Notes: generated by a model from the letters alone, not told the origin. Positions 36,432 through 45,391 are shown, counted from the first letter of the stretch. The stretch is DNA of 64,000 nucleotides from Lysobacter niastensis (GCF_015453285.1 NZ_JADLZT010000003.1:372001-436000), one strand, 5' to 3'. Numbers and translations: made by a program.

Positions 36432-37255
36432 TGGATCTGTTCGCGGCCCCGCCCCATCCCGTCGACGGCATCCGGGTCGGCATCGGCGGCTGGACCTACG
36501 CGCCGTGGCGCGACAATTTCTATCCGAAGGGCCTGGTGCAGCGGCGCGAGCTGGAGTTCGCCAGCCGCCATCTGACCGCCATCGAGATCAACGGCACCTA
36601 TTACGGCACGCAGAAGCCGGCGACCTACGCCAAGTGGGCCGCGGAAACGCCGGACGGCTTCGTGTTCTCGGCCAAGGCGCCGATGCGGATCATGCAGTCG
36701 CGCGCACTGGCGAAGACCGGGCCGCAGATCGACGACTTCCTCGGCGGAATCGCGTCGCTCGGCGACCGCCTCGGGCCGATCGTGTGGCAGTTCGATGCCG
36801 GACTGAAGATCGATCGTGACGCCTTCGCCGAGTTCCTGCAGCTGCTCCCCGGCCAGGTCGACGGGCGTTCGCTGCGCCATGTGCTGGACGTACGCGATCC
36901 GGCATTCGTCGATGCGGGCTTCATCGAACTGGCGCGGCGCCACGGCATGGCCACGGTGTTCACCGACTCGCCCGACTACCCGTCCTTCGCCGACGTCACC
37001 GCCGACTTCGTCTACGCGCGGCTGATGCGATCGCGCAGCGACGTCGCTACCGGTTATCCCGAAGTCGAACTCTCGCAATGGCATGCGCGGGCGCACGTGT
37101 GGGCGCGAGGCTGCGAACCCGTGGACCTGCCCCGGCTGACGCCCGGCGGTGCAGCCAGCAAACCGCGCGAAGTGTTTGTGTTCTTCATCAGCAGCGCCAA
37201 GGAGCGCAATCCCGCCGCCGCCATGGCGCTGCTGAAGCAACTGGGCTCCGGCTGA
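36431..37255 (+). CDS. DUF72 (YecE-like) TIM-barrel protein
   Basis: This 274-residue protein of the DUF72/YecE family has VGIGGWTYAPWRDNFYPKGL, then SRHLTAIEINGTYYGTQKPA near residue 45 and PDGFVFSAKAPMRIM. IVWQFDAG and FVYARLMRSR follow, consistent with a TIM barrel. The biochemical role is not established. It is translationally coupled to the VOC gene, with the overlap TGATG. Confidence 0.9.
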   Translation: MDLFAAPPHPVDGIRVGIGGWTYAPWRDNFYPKGLVQRRELEFASRHLTAIEINGTYYGTQKPATYAKWAAETPDGFVFSAKAPMRIMQSRALAKTGPQIDDFLGGIASLGDRLGPIVWQFDAGLKIDRDAFAEFLQLLPGQVDGRSLRHVLDVRDPAFVDAGFIELARRHGMATVFTDSPDYPSFADVTADFVYARLMRSRSDVATGYPEVELSQWHARAHVWARGCEPVDLPRLTPGGAASKPREVFVFFISSAKERNPAAAMALLKQLGSG

Positions 37256-37358
37256 CGGTCACCGCGGCGCCCATGCCGAAAGGCACTGGCCGCCAGCACG
37301 TGACGCAACGCAAGGTCAGCCGGGTTCGACGTTCGCTCCTTGTGCGAGAGACCACGCC

Positions 37359-38345
37359 ATGACCAACCGTCGCGACTTCCTCACCACCGCCTCGCTCGCT
37401 GCCGCCGGCATCGCGCTGGCGCCGCTGGCGGCATGCAGCCGCGAGAACCAGGCGACCGCGCCGGTCGGCGGAACGCCCGCGTCCGTGCCGGCCGCCGCAC
37501 AACCCGCTGCGTTCACCGGCACCCTGCTGTCGCGCGCCATTCCATCGACCGGCGAAAAGATCCCGGTCATCGGCATGGGCACGTCGGGCAGTTTCGAAGT
37601 AGACGGCGACGCCGACGCGCGCGCGCCGCTGCGCGAGGTGCTGGCGACCTTTGTCGCCGCCGGCGCCAAGCTGATCGATACCGCCCCCACCTACTCCTCG
37701 GCCGAGGACGTGCTGGGCGACCTCGTCGCCGAAGCGAAGGTGCGCGAGCGGCTGTTCCTCGCCACCAAGCTGTCGGGCGTCAGCGGCCGCGACGAGGGCA
37801 TGGCGCAGTTCCAGGATTCGCTGCGGCGTCTGCGCACCGACAAGGTCGAGCTGCTGCAGGTCCACAACCTGCGCGACACCGGCACGCAGATCGCCCTCGC
37901 GCGCGAGCTCCAGCAGCAGGGCAAGACCCGCTACGTCGGACTGACCCACTACCGCGAGGACGCACAGAAGCAGCTCGCGCAGGAGATGCGCCAGCACAAG
38001 CCCGACTTCATCCAGATCAACTACTCGCCGGTGTCGCGCGGCATCGAGAAGACCATCCTGCCGATGGCGAAGGACCTGGGCATCGCGGTGATGATCAACC
38101 GCGCCTTCGAGGACGGCCGCCTGATCGCGCAGGTGCGCGACAAGCCCCTGCCGGACTGGGCCAAGGATGCCGGCGCCGATTCGTGGGCGCAGCTGATCCT
38201 GAAGTTCGTGCTGTCGCCGGAGGCGGTGACCGTGGTGATTCCCGCCACGTCGAAGCCGCGACACCAGCTCGACAACCTCAAGGCCGGCACCGGGCCGATG
38301 CTCGACGAGAAGCAGCGTGCCGCGCTGGTCGCGGCGCTGGGCTGA
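37359..38345 (+). CDS. Tat-exported aldo/keto reductase
   Basis: The 328-residue aldo/keto reductase has a Tat-type leader (NRRDFLTTASLAAAG) and a possible lipobox (PLAA-C at residue 26), so it is probably periplasmic or membrane-anchored. The fold is seen in AGAKLIDTAPTYSSAEDVLG near residue 110, LATKLSGVSG and ELLQVHNLRD. The C-terminal FVLSPEAVTVVIPATSKPRH is a conserved cofactor segment. NADPH supply in the periplasm is an issue, so the true partner is unclear. The transporter gene follows within four bases. Confidence 0.84.
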   Translation: MTNRRDFLTTASLAAAGIALAPLAACSRENQATAPVGGTPASVPAAAQPAAFTGTLLSRAIPSTGEKIPVIGMGTSGSFEVDGDADARAPLREVLATFVAAGAKLIDTAPTYSSAEDVLGDLVAEAKVRERLFLATKLSGVSGRDEGMAQFQDSLRRLRTDKVELLQVHNLRDTGTQIALARELQQQGKTRYVGLTHYREDAQKQLAQEMRQHKPDFIQINYSPVSRGIEKTILPMAKDLGIAVMINRAFEDGRLIAQVRDKPLPDWAKDAGADSWAQLILKFVLSPEAVTVVIPATSKPRHQLDNLKAGTGPMLDEKQRAALVAALG

Positions 38346-38348
38346 CGA

Positions 38349-39683
38349 ATGACGACTGGCAGGGCCTGGCTCGCAAGGCTATTCGGCGTCGCCGAGGACG
38401 AGATCGCCCCGGTCGCGTTCGCGCAGCTGGTGTTCTTCCTGCTGTTCGCCGCCTATTTCATGCTGCGCCCGGTGCGCGAGACGATGGGCGTCGCCGGCGG
38501 CGTCGAGAACCTGCAATGGCTGTTCACCGGCACGTTCCTGGCGACGCTGGCGGCGATGCCGCTGTTCGGCTGGGTCGCTGGGCGCGTGCAGCGCCGGCGC
38601 ATCCTCCCTTGGACGTTCGCCTTCTTCGCCGCCAACCTGGCCCTGTTCGCGATCGCGTTCCGCTGGCAGCCGGAGAACCTGTGGATCGCGCGCACGTTCT
38701 ACATCTGGATCTCGGTATTCAACCTGATCGCGATCTCGGTGGTGTGGAGCGTGCTGGTCGACCTGATCCCGACGGGACAGGCCAAGCGCACCTTCGCGCT
38801 GATGGCCGCCGGCGCCAGCCTGGGCGGACTCGTCGGGCCGCTGGTCGGCATCGCGCTGGTCGAGCGGATCGGGCATGACGGCCTGCTGTGGTTGGCAGCG
38901 TCGCTGCTGGTGCTGGCGATCGTCGCCTCGCGGAAGTTGCAGCACTGGCGCGATGCGCACCCGCTGCACGAGGGACTCAGCGCCAGCGCGCGGCAACGGC
39001 CGCTCGGCGGCAGCCCGTTCGCCGGCATCACCACGGTACTGGCATCGCCCTACCTGCTCGGTATCGCCGCATTCGTGCTGTTGCTCGCCAGCGTCAGCAC
39101 GTTCCTGTACTTCGAGCAGGCACGGCTCGTCGAGATGCGTTTCCCGAATCGCGCCGATCAGACGCAGGTGTTCGGCACGATCGATTTCGTCGTGCAGAGC
39201 CTGACGATCCTCTCGCAGCTGTTCATTACCGGGCGCATCGTGCAGCGGTTGGGCATCTGGGTGCTGCTGGTGGCGGTGCCCGTCGTCACGATGCTGGGCT
39301 TCGTGTGGCTGGCGCTGGCGCCGACCTTCGCCGTGCTGGCGGTGGTGATGGTGGTGCGGCGCGCCGGCGAGTACGCGTTCGTGCGGCCGGGGCGCGAGAT
39401 GCTGTTCACCGTCGTACCGACGGAAGCCAAGTACAAGGCCAAGAACGTCATCGACAGCCTCGTCTACCGCGGCGCCGACGCGGTCAGCGGCTGGGCCAAA
39501 ACGCTGGTCGACATGCTCGCCCAGCAACCGGCCATCGCCGCGCTGGTGGGTGCCGCCATCGCGTTGACGTGGGCCGTCACCGGCGCCGGACTCGCCCGCG
39601 CGCAGCATCGCAAGGCGATCGCGATCACTCCGCCGGGGGATGCGGGCGGCGACGCGGATTTGTCGGCGCGGCAGCGGATCTGA
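38349..39683 (+). CDS. MFS/NTT-like permease
   Basis: This 444-residue twelve-helix protein has the start AQLVFFLLFAAYFMLRPVRE, a segment shared with ATP/ADP-translocase-like members of the MFS superfamily. AGRVQRRRILPWTFAFFAAN and ALMAAGASLGGLVGPLVGIA are further conserved parts. Its C-terminal half has VVRRAGEYAFVRPGREMLFT and YKAKNVIDSLVYRGADAVSG, typical of this group. Nucleotide transport is not established for these free-living relatives. The gene begins three bases after the aldo/keto reductase. Confidence 0.8.
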   Translation: MTTGRAWLARLFGVAEDEIAPVAFAQLVFFLLFAAYFMLRPVRETMGVAGGVENLQWLFTGTFLATLAAMPLFGWVAGRVQRRRILPWTFAFFAANLALFAIAFRWQPENLWIARTFYIWISVFNLIAISVVWSVLVDLIPTGQAKRTFALMAAGASLGGLVGPLVGIALVERIGHDGLLWLAASLLVLAIVASRKLQHWRDAHPLHEGLSASARQRPLGGSPFAGITTVLASPYLLGIAAFVLLLASVSTFLYFEQARLVEMRFPNRADQTQVFGTIDFVVQSLTILSQLFITGRIVQRLGIWVLLVAVPVVTMLGFVWLALAPTFAVLAVVMVVRRAGEYAFVRPGREMLFTVVPTEAKYKAKNVIDSLVYRGADAVSGWAKTLVDMLAQQPAIAALVGAAIALTWAVTGAGLARAQHRKAIAITPPGDAGGDADLSARQRI

Positions 39684-39813
39684 ATTGGGCGTGGCGCCGC
39701 GCGCAACGGCGTAAGATCGCGGCAGCGGCTGCAGCGGGGAGCTGATCCCGGGCCGCCCTGGGGAGCGCAGCGCCCGTGATGTGGCGCATCCAAGCTACCG
39801 CAGGAGGTTGACC

Positions 39814-40476
39814 ATGGCACTGCAGATTGGCGACACCGCACCGGACTTCGAAGCCGACACCACCGAAGGCAGGATCCGCTTCCACGAGTGGATGGGCGAC
39901 AGCTGGTGCGTGCTGTTCTCGCACCCCAAGGATTTCACGCCGGTGTGCACGACCGAGCTCGGATACATGGCACGCATCAAGCCCGAGTTCGACAAGCGCA
40001 ACGTCAAGGTGATCGGCCTCAGCGTCGATACGATCGAGGACCACAAGCGCTGGGCGAAAGACATCCAGGAAACGCAGGGCGTCGCGCCGAACTACCCGAT
40101 GATCGGCGACCCCGAACTCAAGCTCTCCAAGCTGTACAACATGCTGCCGGCGGAAACACCGGGCACCGCGCAGGGACGCACGCCAGCCGACAACCAGACC
40201 GTCCGCAACGTGTTCGTGATCGGCCCGGACAAGAAGATCAAGCTCGAACTGATCTATCCGATGACCACCGGCCGCAACTTCGACGAAGTGCTGCGCGTGA
40301 TCGACTCGATGCAGCTCACCGCGAAACACAAGGTCGCCACGCCGGTGAACTGGCAGCCGGGTGAGGACGTGATCATCGCCGCGTCGGTGTCGGACGACGA
40401 TGCACGCCAACTGTTCCCGGAAGGCTGGACCGCGTCCAAGCCGTACATCCGCGTCGTGCACCAGCCGCGTGCTTGA
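39814..40476 (+). CDS. 1-Cys (Prx6-type) peroxiredoxin
   Basis: This 220-residue cytosolic peroxidase removes hydrogen peroxide and organic hydroperoxides. It has the peroxidatic Cys in FSHPKDFTPVCTTELGYMAR near residue 46 and no resolving Cys. The long C-terminal extension VNWQPGEDVIIAASVSDDDA is typical of Prx6. The ATG follows a strong AGGAGG seven bases upstream and was preferred to an upstream in-frame start. It stands alone between the permease and the Vat-like gene. Confidence 0.92.
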   Translation: MALQIGDTAPDFEADTTEGRIRFHEWMGDSWCVLFSHPKDFTPVCTTELGYMARIKPEFDKRNVKVIGLSVDTIEDHKRWAKDIQETQGVAPNYPMIGDPELKLSKLYNMLPAETPGTAQGRTPADNQTVRNVFVIGPDKKIKLELIYPMTTGRNFDEVLRVIDSMQLTAKHKVATPVNWQPGEDVIIAASVSDDDARQLFPEGWTASKPYIRVVHQPRA

Positions 40477-40523
40477 GCGATCGGCGTGATGGGGAAGGAT
40501 CGCGCGCCGCTCCTTCCCCCGCG

Positions 40524-41156
40524 TCAGTCCGCTGCCTCCAGCGCTTCCACATCCGCGCCGACGATCTTCTCCAGGTGGCGCGTGATCCTGGCCGCGTCCC
40601 AGTCCCACCACGCGATGCGCAGCAGGCGCTGCACCGTGGCGTCATCGAAGCGGGAGCGGATCAGCCGCGCCGGATTGCCGCCGACGATGCCGTAAGCCGG
40701 CACGTCGCTGACGACCACCGAACGCGCGGCGACAATGGCGCCGTCGCCGATCTTCACGCCCGGCATCACCATCGCGTCGTAGCCGATCCAGACGTCGTTG
40801 CCGATCACCGTGTCGCCCTTGAACGGCAACTCCTCCGGCGCCGGCGCGAAACGTTCCCAGCCGCCTCCGAAGATGTTGAACGGATACGTCGAGATGCCGG
40901 ACATGCGGTGGTTCGCGCCGTTCATGACGAACTTCACGCCGCGCGCCAGCGCACAGAAGCGACCGATCACCAGCCGGTCGCCAATGAACGGAAACAGGTA
41001 CAGCACGTTGCGCTCGAAGTTATCGGCGCCGTCGGGATCGTCGTAGTAGGTGTACTCGCCGATCTCGATCTGCGGGTTTCGCACGACATTGCGCAGGTAG
41101 CAGATCTGCGGGAAGCCCGCCATCGGATGCGGGTTGGCGGGATCGGGACCGTTCAT
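40524..41156 (-). CDS. Vat/CatB-type xenobiotic acetyltransferase
   Basis: The 210-residue product is a left-handed beta-helix (hexapeptide repeat) acetyltransferase of the Vat/CatB group. Members acetylate streptogramin A or chloramphenicol. Diagnostic parts are GEYTYYDDPDGADNFERNVL, FPFIGDRLVIGRFCALARG, and NGANHRMSGISTYPFNIFG with the catalytic His. VIGNDVWIGYDAMVMPGVKI is the hexapeptide stretch. The antibiotic substrate is inferred from family, not shown. It is the last gene before an unusual repeat-rich gap. Confidence 0.87.
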   Translation of the reverse strand: MNGPDPANPHPMAGFPQICYLRNVVRNPQIEIGEYTYYDDPDGADNFERNVLYLFPFIGDRLVIGRFCALARGVKFVMNGANHRMSGISTYPFNIFGGGWERFAPAPEELPFKGDTVIGNDVWIGYDAMVMPGVKIGDGAIVAARSVVVSDVPAYGIVGGNPARLIRSRFDDATVQRLLRIAWWDWDAARITRHLEKIVGADVEALEAAD

Positions 41157-41556
41157 GGGCGCCTCGTCGCAAGAGCGGAGCGCAGTATCGCACTGCTGCT
41201 CGCCTGCACTTCGGCGGTGCGCCTCGGCTCGTAGAGGGAAAGCCCGCTGCAGCAACCTGCGAGGGCACCCTGGCGAGGCGCATTGGCTGTTCGAGCCCGG
41301 TGCGCGGAGCAAATTGCTGCGTTCGCCGGGCTTTTTGCTCGGTCGATGGTGAACTTTTCACCACCTCTTGGACCGTAGCGCCCTGGATCTGTGACTTTCT
41401 TCTCCGGCGCCGGAGAAAAAAGCTCTGCCGCCCAAGCTCCATGGTCGGAACGCCGAGCTCGCGGCCCCGACGACGGAGCTCGGAGCTCGGCGCGCCGAGC
41501 TCAGACACCCGACGATGGTGCTCGGAGCCCGGACCGCGTGGCAGCCCCAAGACCTC
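41157..41556. other. Gene-less gap with palindromes and GAGCTCGG-type low complexity
   Basis: This 400-base stretch has no credible gene. It contains the perfect 18-bp palindrome TTCTCCGGCGCCGGAGAA at 41401-41418 followed by A5, and GGTGAACTTTTCACC at 41349-41364. Repeated GAGCTCGG/CCGAGCTC words run from about 41453 to 41550. Open frames here show no family resemblance and look like runs of simple repeats. Confidence 0.6.
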
Positions 41557-41581
41557 GGAAAATGAACCTGACCCCTTTTTT
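41557..41581 (+). repeat. CCTGACCCC repeat, left copy
   Basis: GGAAAATGAACCTGACCCCT begins at 41557 and runs into a T-rich tail. Its 14-base core AACCTGACCCCTTT is repeated in inverted orientation at 42013-42026. The two copies bracket an AT-richer ORF. Motifs of this kind recur near mobile or REP-type elements in related genomes (recollection, not searched). Confidence 0.8.
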
Positions 41582-41618
41582 GCCGGCTTGCGCCGCCCCT
41601 TCCCTTTAACAGACCACC

Positions 41619-42002
41619 TCAGCCCGCGACTCGATCTGCAACTCGCATATACATAGCCCCCATCACACCAAGCAGGGCAAACACTGATAGAGCGGCATAC
41701 GCGATGGCGAGAACTGGAGACAGCGAGCTTTGGCGAGCCAGAACCTTATTCCCTCGCAAGGCGATGTACACCGCGTTCAACACTAACAGCGAACCGATGA
41801 TCAGGAAGATCACACTCCTGGTGAGTCCGATGCCAGACTCAATCATGTACATGCGAAAAAAGAGCAACGCCAGCACATTCGCAGATTGAAGACCACTCAA
41901 CAATATCCATGCTGCGGTCGAACTCGGATGACTATCCGAGTTCGTGCGTCCGCTAAGCGCGTACATGCTTACAAACAATCTGTCGTAGAAGAACACTTGC
42001 AC
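41619..42002 (-). CDS. AT-rich membrane protein within flanking repeats
   Basis: This 127-residue protein has three hydrophobic segments (about residues 33-50, 61-80 and 92-114). It begins FFYDRLFVSMYALSGRTN after a GTG start. A YDRLFVSMY N-terminus occurs in small membrane proteins of unknown function, so the GTG start was kept although an internal ATG at residue 13 exists. Base composition is clearly AT-richer than the neighbourhood. The repeat copy ends seven bases upstream of the start, so the true 5-prime end may have been lost. Confidence 0.55.
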   Translation of the reverse strand: MQVFFYDRLFVSMYALSGRTNSDSHPSSTAAWILLSGLQSANVLALLFFRMYMIESGIGLTRSVIFLIIGSLLVLNAVYIALRGNKVLARQSSLSPVLAIAYAALSVFALLGVMGAMYMRVADRVAG

Positions 42003-42008
42003 CTCGAG

Positions 42009-42031
42009 AGAAAGGGGTCAGGTTGACTTCC
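42009..42031 (-). repeat. CCTGACCCC repeat, right copy (inverted)
   Basis: AGAAAGGGGTCAGGTTGACT starts at 42009 and is the inverted partner of the copy at 41557, sharing 14 identical bases. It forms the 3-prime end of cueR and includes its stop codon. Confidence 0.8.
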
Positions 42032-42491
42032 GCGATGTATCGGCCCCGCACGCGTGCGCCGCCAGGTCGTCGAGGATCGGGCACTCGGGGCGTTCGTCGC
42101 CGTGGCAGCGGTTGGCCAGGTCCTGCAGAGTGCGCTGCATGGCCTGCATCTCGCTGATCTTCGCGGCGAGTTCGTCGGCATGCTCCTGCGCCAGCCGTTT
42201 CACTTCGGCGCTGGCTCGCGCGCGGTTGCTCCACAGTCCCAGCAGCGCCTCGATCTGCCGGATCGAGAAGCCCAGCACGCGTGCGCGCCGGATGAACTGG
42301 AAGCGATGCACGTCGGCGTCGGAATAGATGCGGTAGCCGGCGAACGTTCGTCCGGCCTCCGGGATCAGGCCGATGCTCTCGTAGTGCCGGATCATCTTCG
42401 CGCTGACGCCGCTCAACTGCGCCGCCTCGCCGATGTTGTGGAAGCCCTGCTCGCGGGCGTCGGACAGTTCAGGCCGAAGGGTCTTGCTCAT
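42018..42491 (-). CDS. cueR: Copper-responsive MerR regulator
   Basis: This 157-residue MerR-family activator senses Cu(I). The winged-helix N-terminus has HNIGEAAQLSGVSAKMIRHY and AGYRIYSDADVHRFQFIRRA. The metal loop has C129 and C137 in CHGDERPECPIL, the same eight-residue spacing as CueR C112/C120. It is 16 bases downstream of copA in the same direction. The stop codon TGA lies inside an inserted CCTGACCCC repeat, so the last few residues are repeat-derived. The truncated tail is outside the sensor and may not matter. Confidence 0.9.
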   Translation of the reverse strand: MSKTLRPELSDAREQGFHNIGEAAQLSGVSAKMIRHYESIGLIPEAGRTFAGYRIYSDADVHRFQFIRRARVLGFSIRQIEALLGLWSNRARASAEVKRLAQEHADELAAKISEMQAMQRTLQDLANRCHGDERPECPILDDLAAHACGADTSRKST

Positions 42492-42507
42492 GACGATCGA
42501 TCCTCTT

Positions 42508-44922
42508 TCACGCGTCCGGATGCCAGCGGCGCAGCAGCAAGGTGTTGGCGAGCACGCTGACCGACGACAGCGCCATGGCCGCGCCCGCGATCACCGGGTC
42601 CAGCAGGCCCAACGCCGCGAGCGGGATGCCGACCACGTTGTAGCCGAACGCCCAGAACAGATTCTGATGGATCTTGCGCGTGGTGCGGCGCGAGATCCCG
42701 ATCGCATCGGCCACCAGGGCCGGCTCCGGCCGCATCAGCGTGACACCAGCGGCATGCATGGCGACGTCGGTGCCGCTGCCCATCGCGAAACCGACATCCG
42801 CGGCGGCCAACGCCGGCGCGTCGTTGACGCCATCGCCGACCATCGCGACGGTGCCCTGATGGCCGAGCTCGGCGACGATCGCAGCCTTGTCCTCCGGCAC
42901 GACGTTGGCGCGCACCTCGTCGATGCCGAGTGCGTGCGCCACCGCGTGCGCGGCGCCGGGGTTGTCACCCGACACCATCACCGTGCGCAGCCCCATCTCA
43001 TGCAGCCGCGCGATGGCGTCCTTCGCACCGTGCCGTGGCTGGTCGCGGAACGACAGCAGCCCGAGCAGTCGCGTCCCTTCGTCCGCGCGCTCGGCGAGCC
43101 AGGACACGGTGTGCCCCGATTCCACCAGCACTTCGGCGCGGGTTTCCAGCGCGGACAGGTCGGCGCCCGCCTCGACCATCATGCGCGTGCTGCCCAGCAG
43201 CAATGTCCGGCCCGCCACCTCGCCACGCACGCCACGCCCGGCGACGGCGTGCAGCCCGGTGGCAGGCAGCAGCCGCCGATCACCGTAAGCACCCAGCACC
43301 GCCTTGGCGAGCGGATGCTCGCTTCCCGACTGGAGCGCGGCGCCCTGCGCCAGCAGTTCGCCGTCATTGCCACCGACGGCACGGTACTCGGCCAGCACGG
43401 GCCTTCCCTCGGTCAGCGTTCCGGTCTTGTCGAACGCAACGATCGAGACCTTGCGTGCAATCTCCAGCGCCTCGGCGTCCTTGATCAGGATGCCCGCGCG
43501 GGCAGCCACGCCGGTGCCGGCCATGATCGCGGTCGGCGTGGCCAATCCCAGCGCGCACGGACAGGCGATGACCAGCACCGCGACGGCGTTGAGGATGGCT
43601 TGTTGCCAGTCGCCCACCGCCAGACCCCAGCCGAGCAGCGTCACGAGCGCGACACCCACGACGACCGGCACGAACACGGCGCTGACGCGATCGACCACGC
43701 GCTGGATCGGTGCCTTCTTGGCCTGCGCATCCTCGACCAGACGGATGATGCGGGCGAGCACGCCTTCCGCGGCGGACGCGGTGGTCTCGATCGCGATCAG
43801 GCCTTCGCCGTTCACCGCGCCACCAGTGACGCGATCGCCCTCCGTCTTGGCGACGGGCAGCGACTCGCCGGTGATCAGCGACTCGTCTGCATGCGTCCGT
43901 CCTTCGATGATGCGTCCGTCGATCGGTATGCGCTCACCGGGCCGCACCACCACCACGTCAGTCACCGCGACACTGGCGATGGGCACTTCGGTTACGCGGC
44001 CGTCGCGCCGCACTCGCGCCGTGGCCGGACGCAATGCCTGCAGCGCGCGGATGGCCTCGGTGGTCTGGCGCTTGGCCCGCGCCTCCAGCCACTTGCCCAT
44101 CAGGATCAACGTGATGACGACGGCGGAGGCTTCGAAGTACAGCGGCGCACCGTGGTGTACCGCATCCGACAGCAGGTTGTAGGCACTCAATCCGTAAGCG
44201 GCGCTGGTGCCCAGCGCGACCAGCAGGTCCATGTTGCCGGTCCCCGCCTTCAACGCGTGCCAGCCGGCGCGATAGAAACGCGCGCCCAGCCAGAACTGCA
44301 CCGGAGTGGCGAGTACGAGTTGCAGCCATCCCGGCAGCATCCAGTGCTCGCCCAGCAACAGTCCTGCCATCGGCAATGCAAGCGGCAGCGACAGTAGCGC
44401 CGCGGCGATCAGGTGCAGTGTCTCGCGCGGCCAGGCCTTCGTCTGTGCCCGTTCCGGCTTTGAACCGTCAGCGGCATCGGTGAGTGCGGCGGAATAACCC
44501 GCGCCCGCCACGGCAGCGATCAGTCCGGCATCATCGATCTGCGCAGTCGCTCGCACGTACGCACGCTCGGTGGCCAGGTTCACGGTTGCGTCGAGCACGC
44601 CTGGCAATGCGCGCAACGCCCGCTCGATACGTGCCACGCACGAAGCGCAGGTCATCCCCGAAATCGCCAGTTCGACTTCGCGCTGCGCGATGCCGTAGCC
44701 GGCCTGGCGCACGGCATCGGCGAGGACTTGCAGAGCGACCGGCTCGCCGGTGGCGACTTCGACGGTTTCGGTCGCGAGGTTGACGCTGGCCGAGGTGACG
44801 CCCGGAACCGACATCAGACCACGTTCGACTCGTCCGGCGCAGGACGCGCAGGTCATGCCGGATATGCCGAATCGGAACTGGTTCTGCAGGCCGGTGGAAG
44901 CCTGCGACAGGGACGCGTTCAT
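42508..44922 (-). CDS. copA: Cu(I)-exporting P1B-type ATPase
   Basis: This 804-residue inner-membrane copper efflux pump has two N-terminal HMA domains, each with GMTCASC (Cys at 25/28 and 92/95). Transmembrane helices follow, then the actuator TGES in [14 protein letters not shown]. The ion-binding CPC lies in [15 protein letters not shown] and the phosphorylation site is DKTGTLTEG. The hinge is [18 protein letters not shown]. It leads an operon with cueR and has a CueR box 36 bases before its start, so copper induces it. Family, motifs and context agree. Confidence 0.96.
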   Translation of the reverse strand: MNASLSQASTGLQNQFRFGISGMTCASCAGRVERGLMSVPGVTSASVNLATETVEVATGEPVALQVLADAVRQAGYGIAQREVELAISGMTCASCVARIERALRALPGVLDATVNLATERAYVRATAQIDDAGLIAAVAGAGYSAALTDAADGSKPERAQTKAWPRETLHLIAAALLSLPLALPMAGLLLGEHWMLPGWLQLVLATPVQFWLGARFYRAGWHALKAGTGNMDLLVALGTSAAYGLSAYNLLSDAVHHGAPLYFEASAVVITLILMGKWLEARAKRQTTEAIRALQALRPATARVRRDGRVTEVPIASVAVTDVVVVRPGERIPIDGRIIEGRTHADESLITGESLPVAKTEGDRVTGGAVNGEGLIAIETTASAAEGVLARIIRLVEDAQAKKAPIQRVVDRVSAVFVPVVVGVALVTLLGWGLAVGDWQQAILNAVAVLVIACPCALGLATPTAIMAGTGVAARAGILIKDAEALEIARKVSIVAFDKTGTLTEGRPVLAEYRAVGGNDGELLAQGAALQSGSEHPLAKAVLGAYGDRRLLPATGLHAVAGRGVRGEVAGRTLLLGSTRMMVEAGADLSALETRAEVLVESGHTVSWLAERADEGTRLLGLLSFRDQPRHGAKDAIARLHEMGLRTVMVSGDNPGAAHAVAHALGIDEVRANVVPEDKAAIVAELGHQGTVAMVGDGVNDAPALAAADVGFAMGSGTDVAMHAAGVTLMRPEPALVADAIGISRRTTRKIHQNLFWAFGYNVVGIPLAALGLLDPVIAGAAMALSSVSVLANTLLLRRWHPDA

Positions 44923-44957
44923 GCGGGTGCCGATAGCGAGGATGGCGCAAGGCTGGG

Positions 44958-44976
44958 CCTTCCCATCATGGGAAGG
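44958..44976 (-). promoter_or_regulatory. CueR box at the copA promoter
   Basis: The perfect inverted repeat CCTTCCC-N5-GGGAAGG matches the CueR/MerR-type operator. On the copA strand, TTGACC (44980-44975) precedes it at the position of a -35 element. The spacer to a weak -10 is about 19 bp, the overlong spacing typical of MerR-family promoters. The distance to the copA ATG is about 36 bases. Confidence 0.88.
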
Positions 44977-45060
44977 TCAATGGCCGCACGCCACCCCAAC
45001 CCGCCGCGCGTTGACTTTGCCACTGTGGGAAGCCCGAGGCTGCGCGCTCCGCCATCCCGC

Positions 45061-45375
45061 ATGGAATTCCCCGTGTGCCTCGCCCCATTCACACCGAGCC
45101 GTGCACCCGATCAGCGCACGGCGCTGCCCGACGTCCACATGCTCCTCAACCTCGACGGTCCGTGCAGGGAGCCTCGGCGCTTGATCGGCGCGCTGCTCCG
45201 GGTCGACCTGGGCGCGCGCATCCGCGTCGATCACGTCGCGGGCCGCGTGCAGATGGAAGGCCGCTTCTGGAAGCACGAGGTGATCGCGGCCATCGAACGG
45301 CAGGGCTACCGGCTGCGTGGCTGGGAAGAACGACCGCTTTCGCCGCGAGTGATGCCTGGCGCGCTGGCTGCCTGA
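45061..45375 (+). CDS. HMA-like protein without CxxC, divergent from copA
   Basis: This 104-residue protein has a central HMA-like fold (VHMLLNLDGPCREPRRLIGA and VDHVAGRVQMEGRFWKHEV, then IAAIERQGYRLRG). The canonical GMTCxxC loop reads DGPCREPRRL, so the second Cys is missing and Cu(I) binding by the usual pair is unlikely. It is encoded divergently from copA beside the CueR box. An earlier in-frame ATG at 44980 would put the start just after the operator. The role is unknown; a metallochaperone relic or protein-interaction domain is possible. Confidence 0.6.
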   Translation: MEFPVCLAPFTPSRAPDQRTALPDVHMLLNLDGPCREPRRLIGALLRVDLGARIRVDHVAGRVQMEGRFWKHEVIAAIERQGYRLRGWEERPLSPRVMPGALAA

Positions 45376-45391
45376 CGGCCGCGCCGAACAC

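Noticed and set aside
41020-41550. 176-codon minus-strand frame in the gap next to the Vat-like gene
   Set aside because: It is composed of Arg/Ser-rich simple repeats and continues as a shadow of the acetyltransferase; no domain is visible.
42433-44397. 654-codon plus-strand frame over cueR/copA
   Set aside because: It is antisense to copA, and its sequence is a low-complexity His/Arg/Gln shadow.
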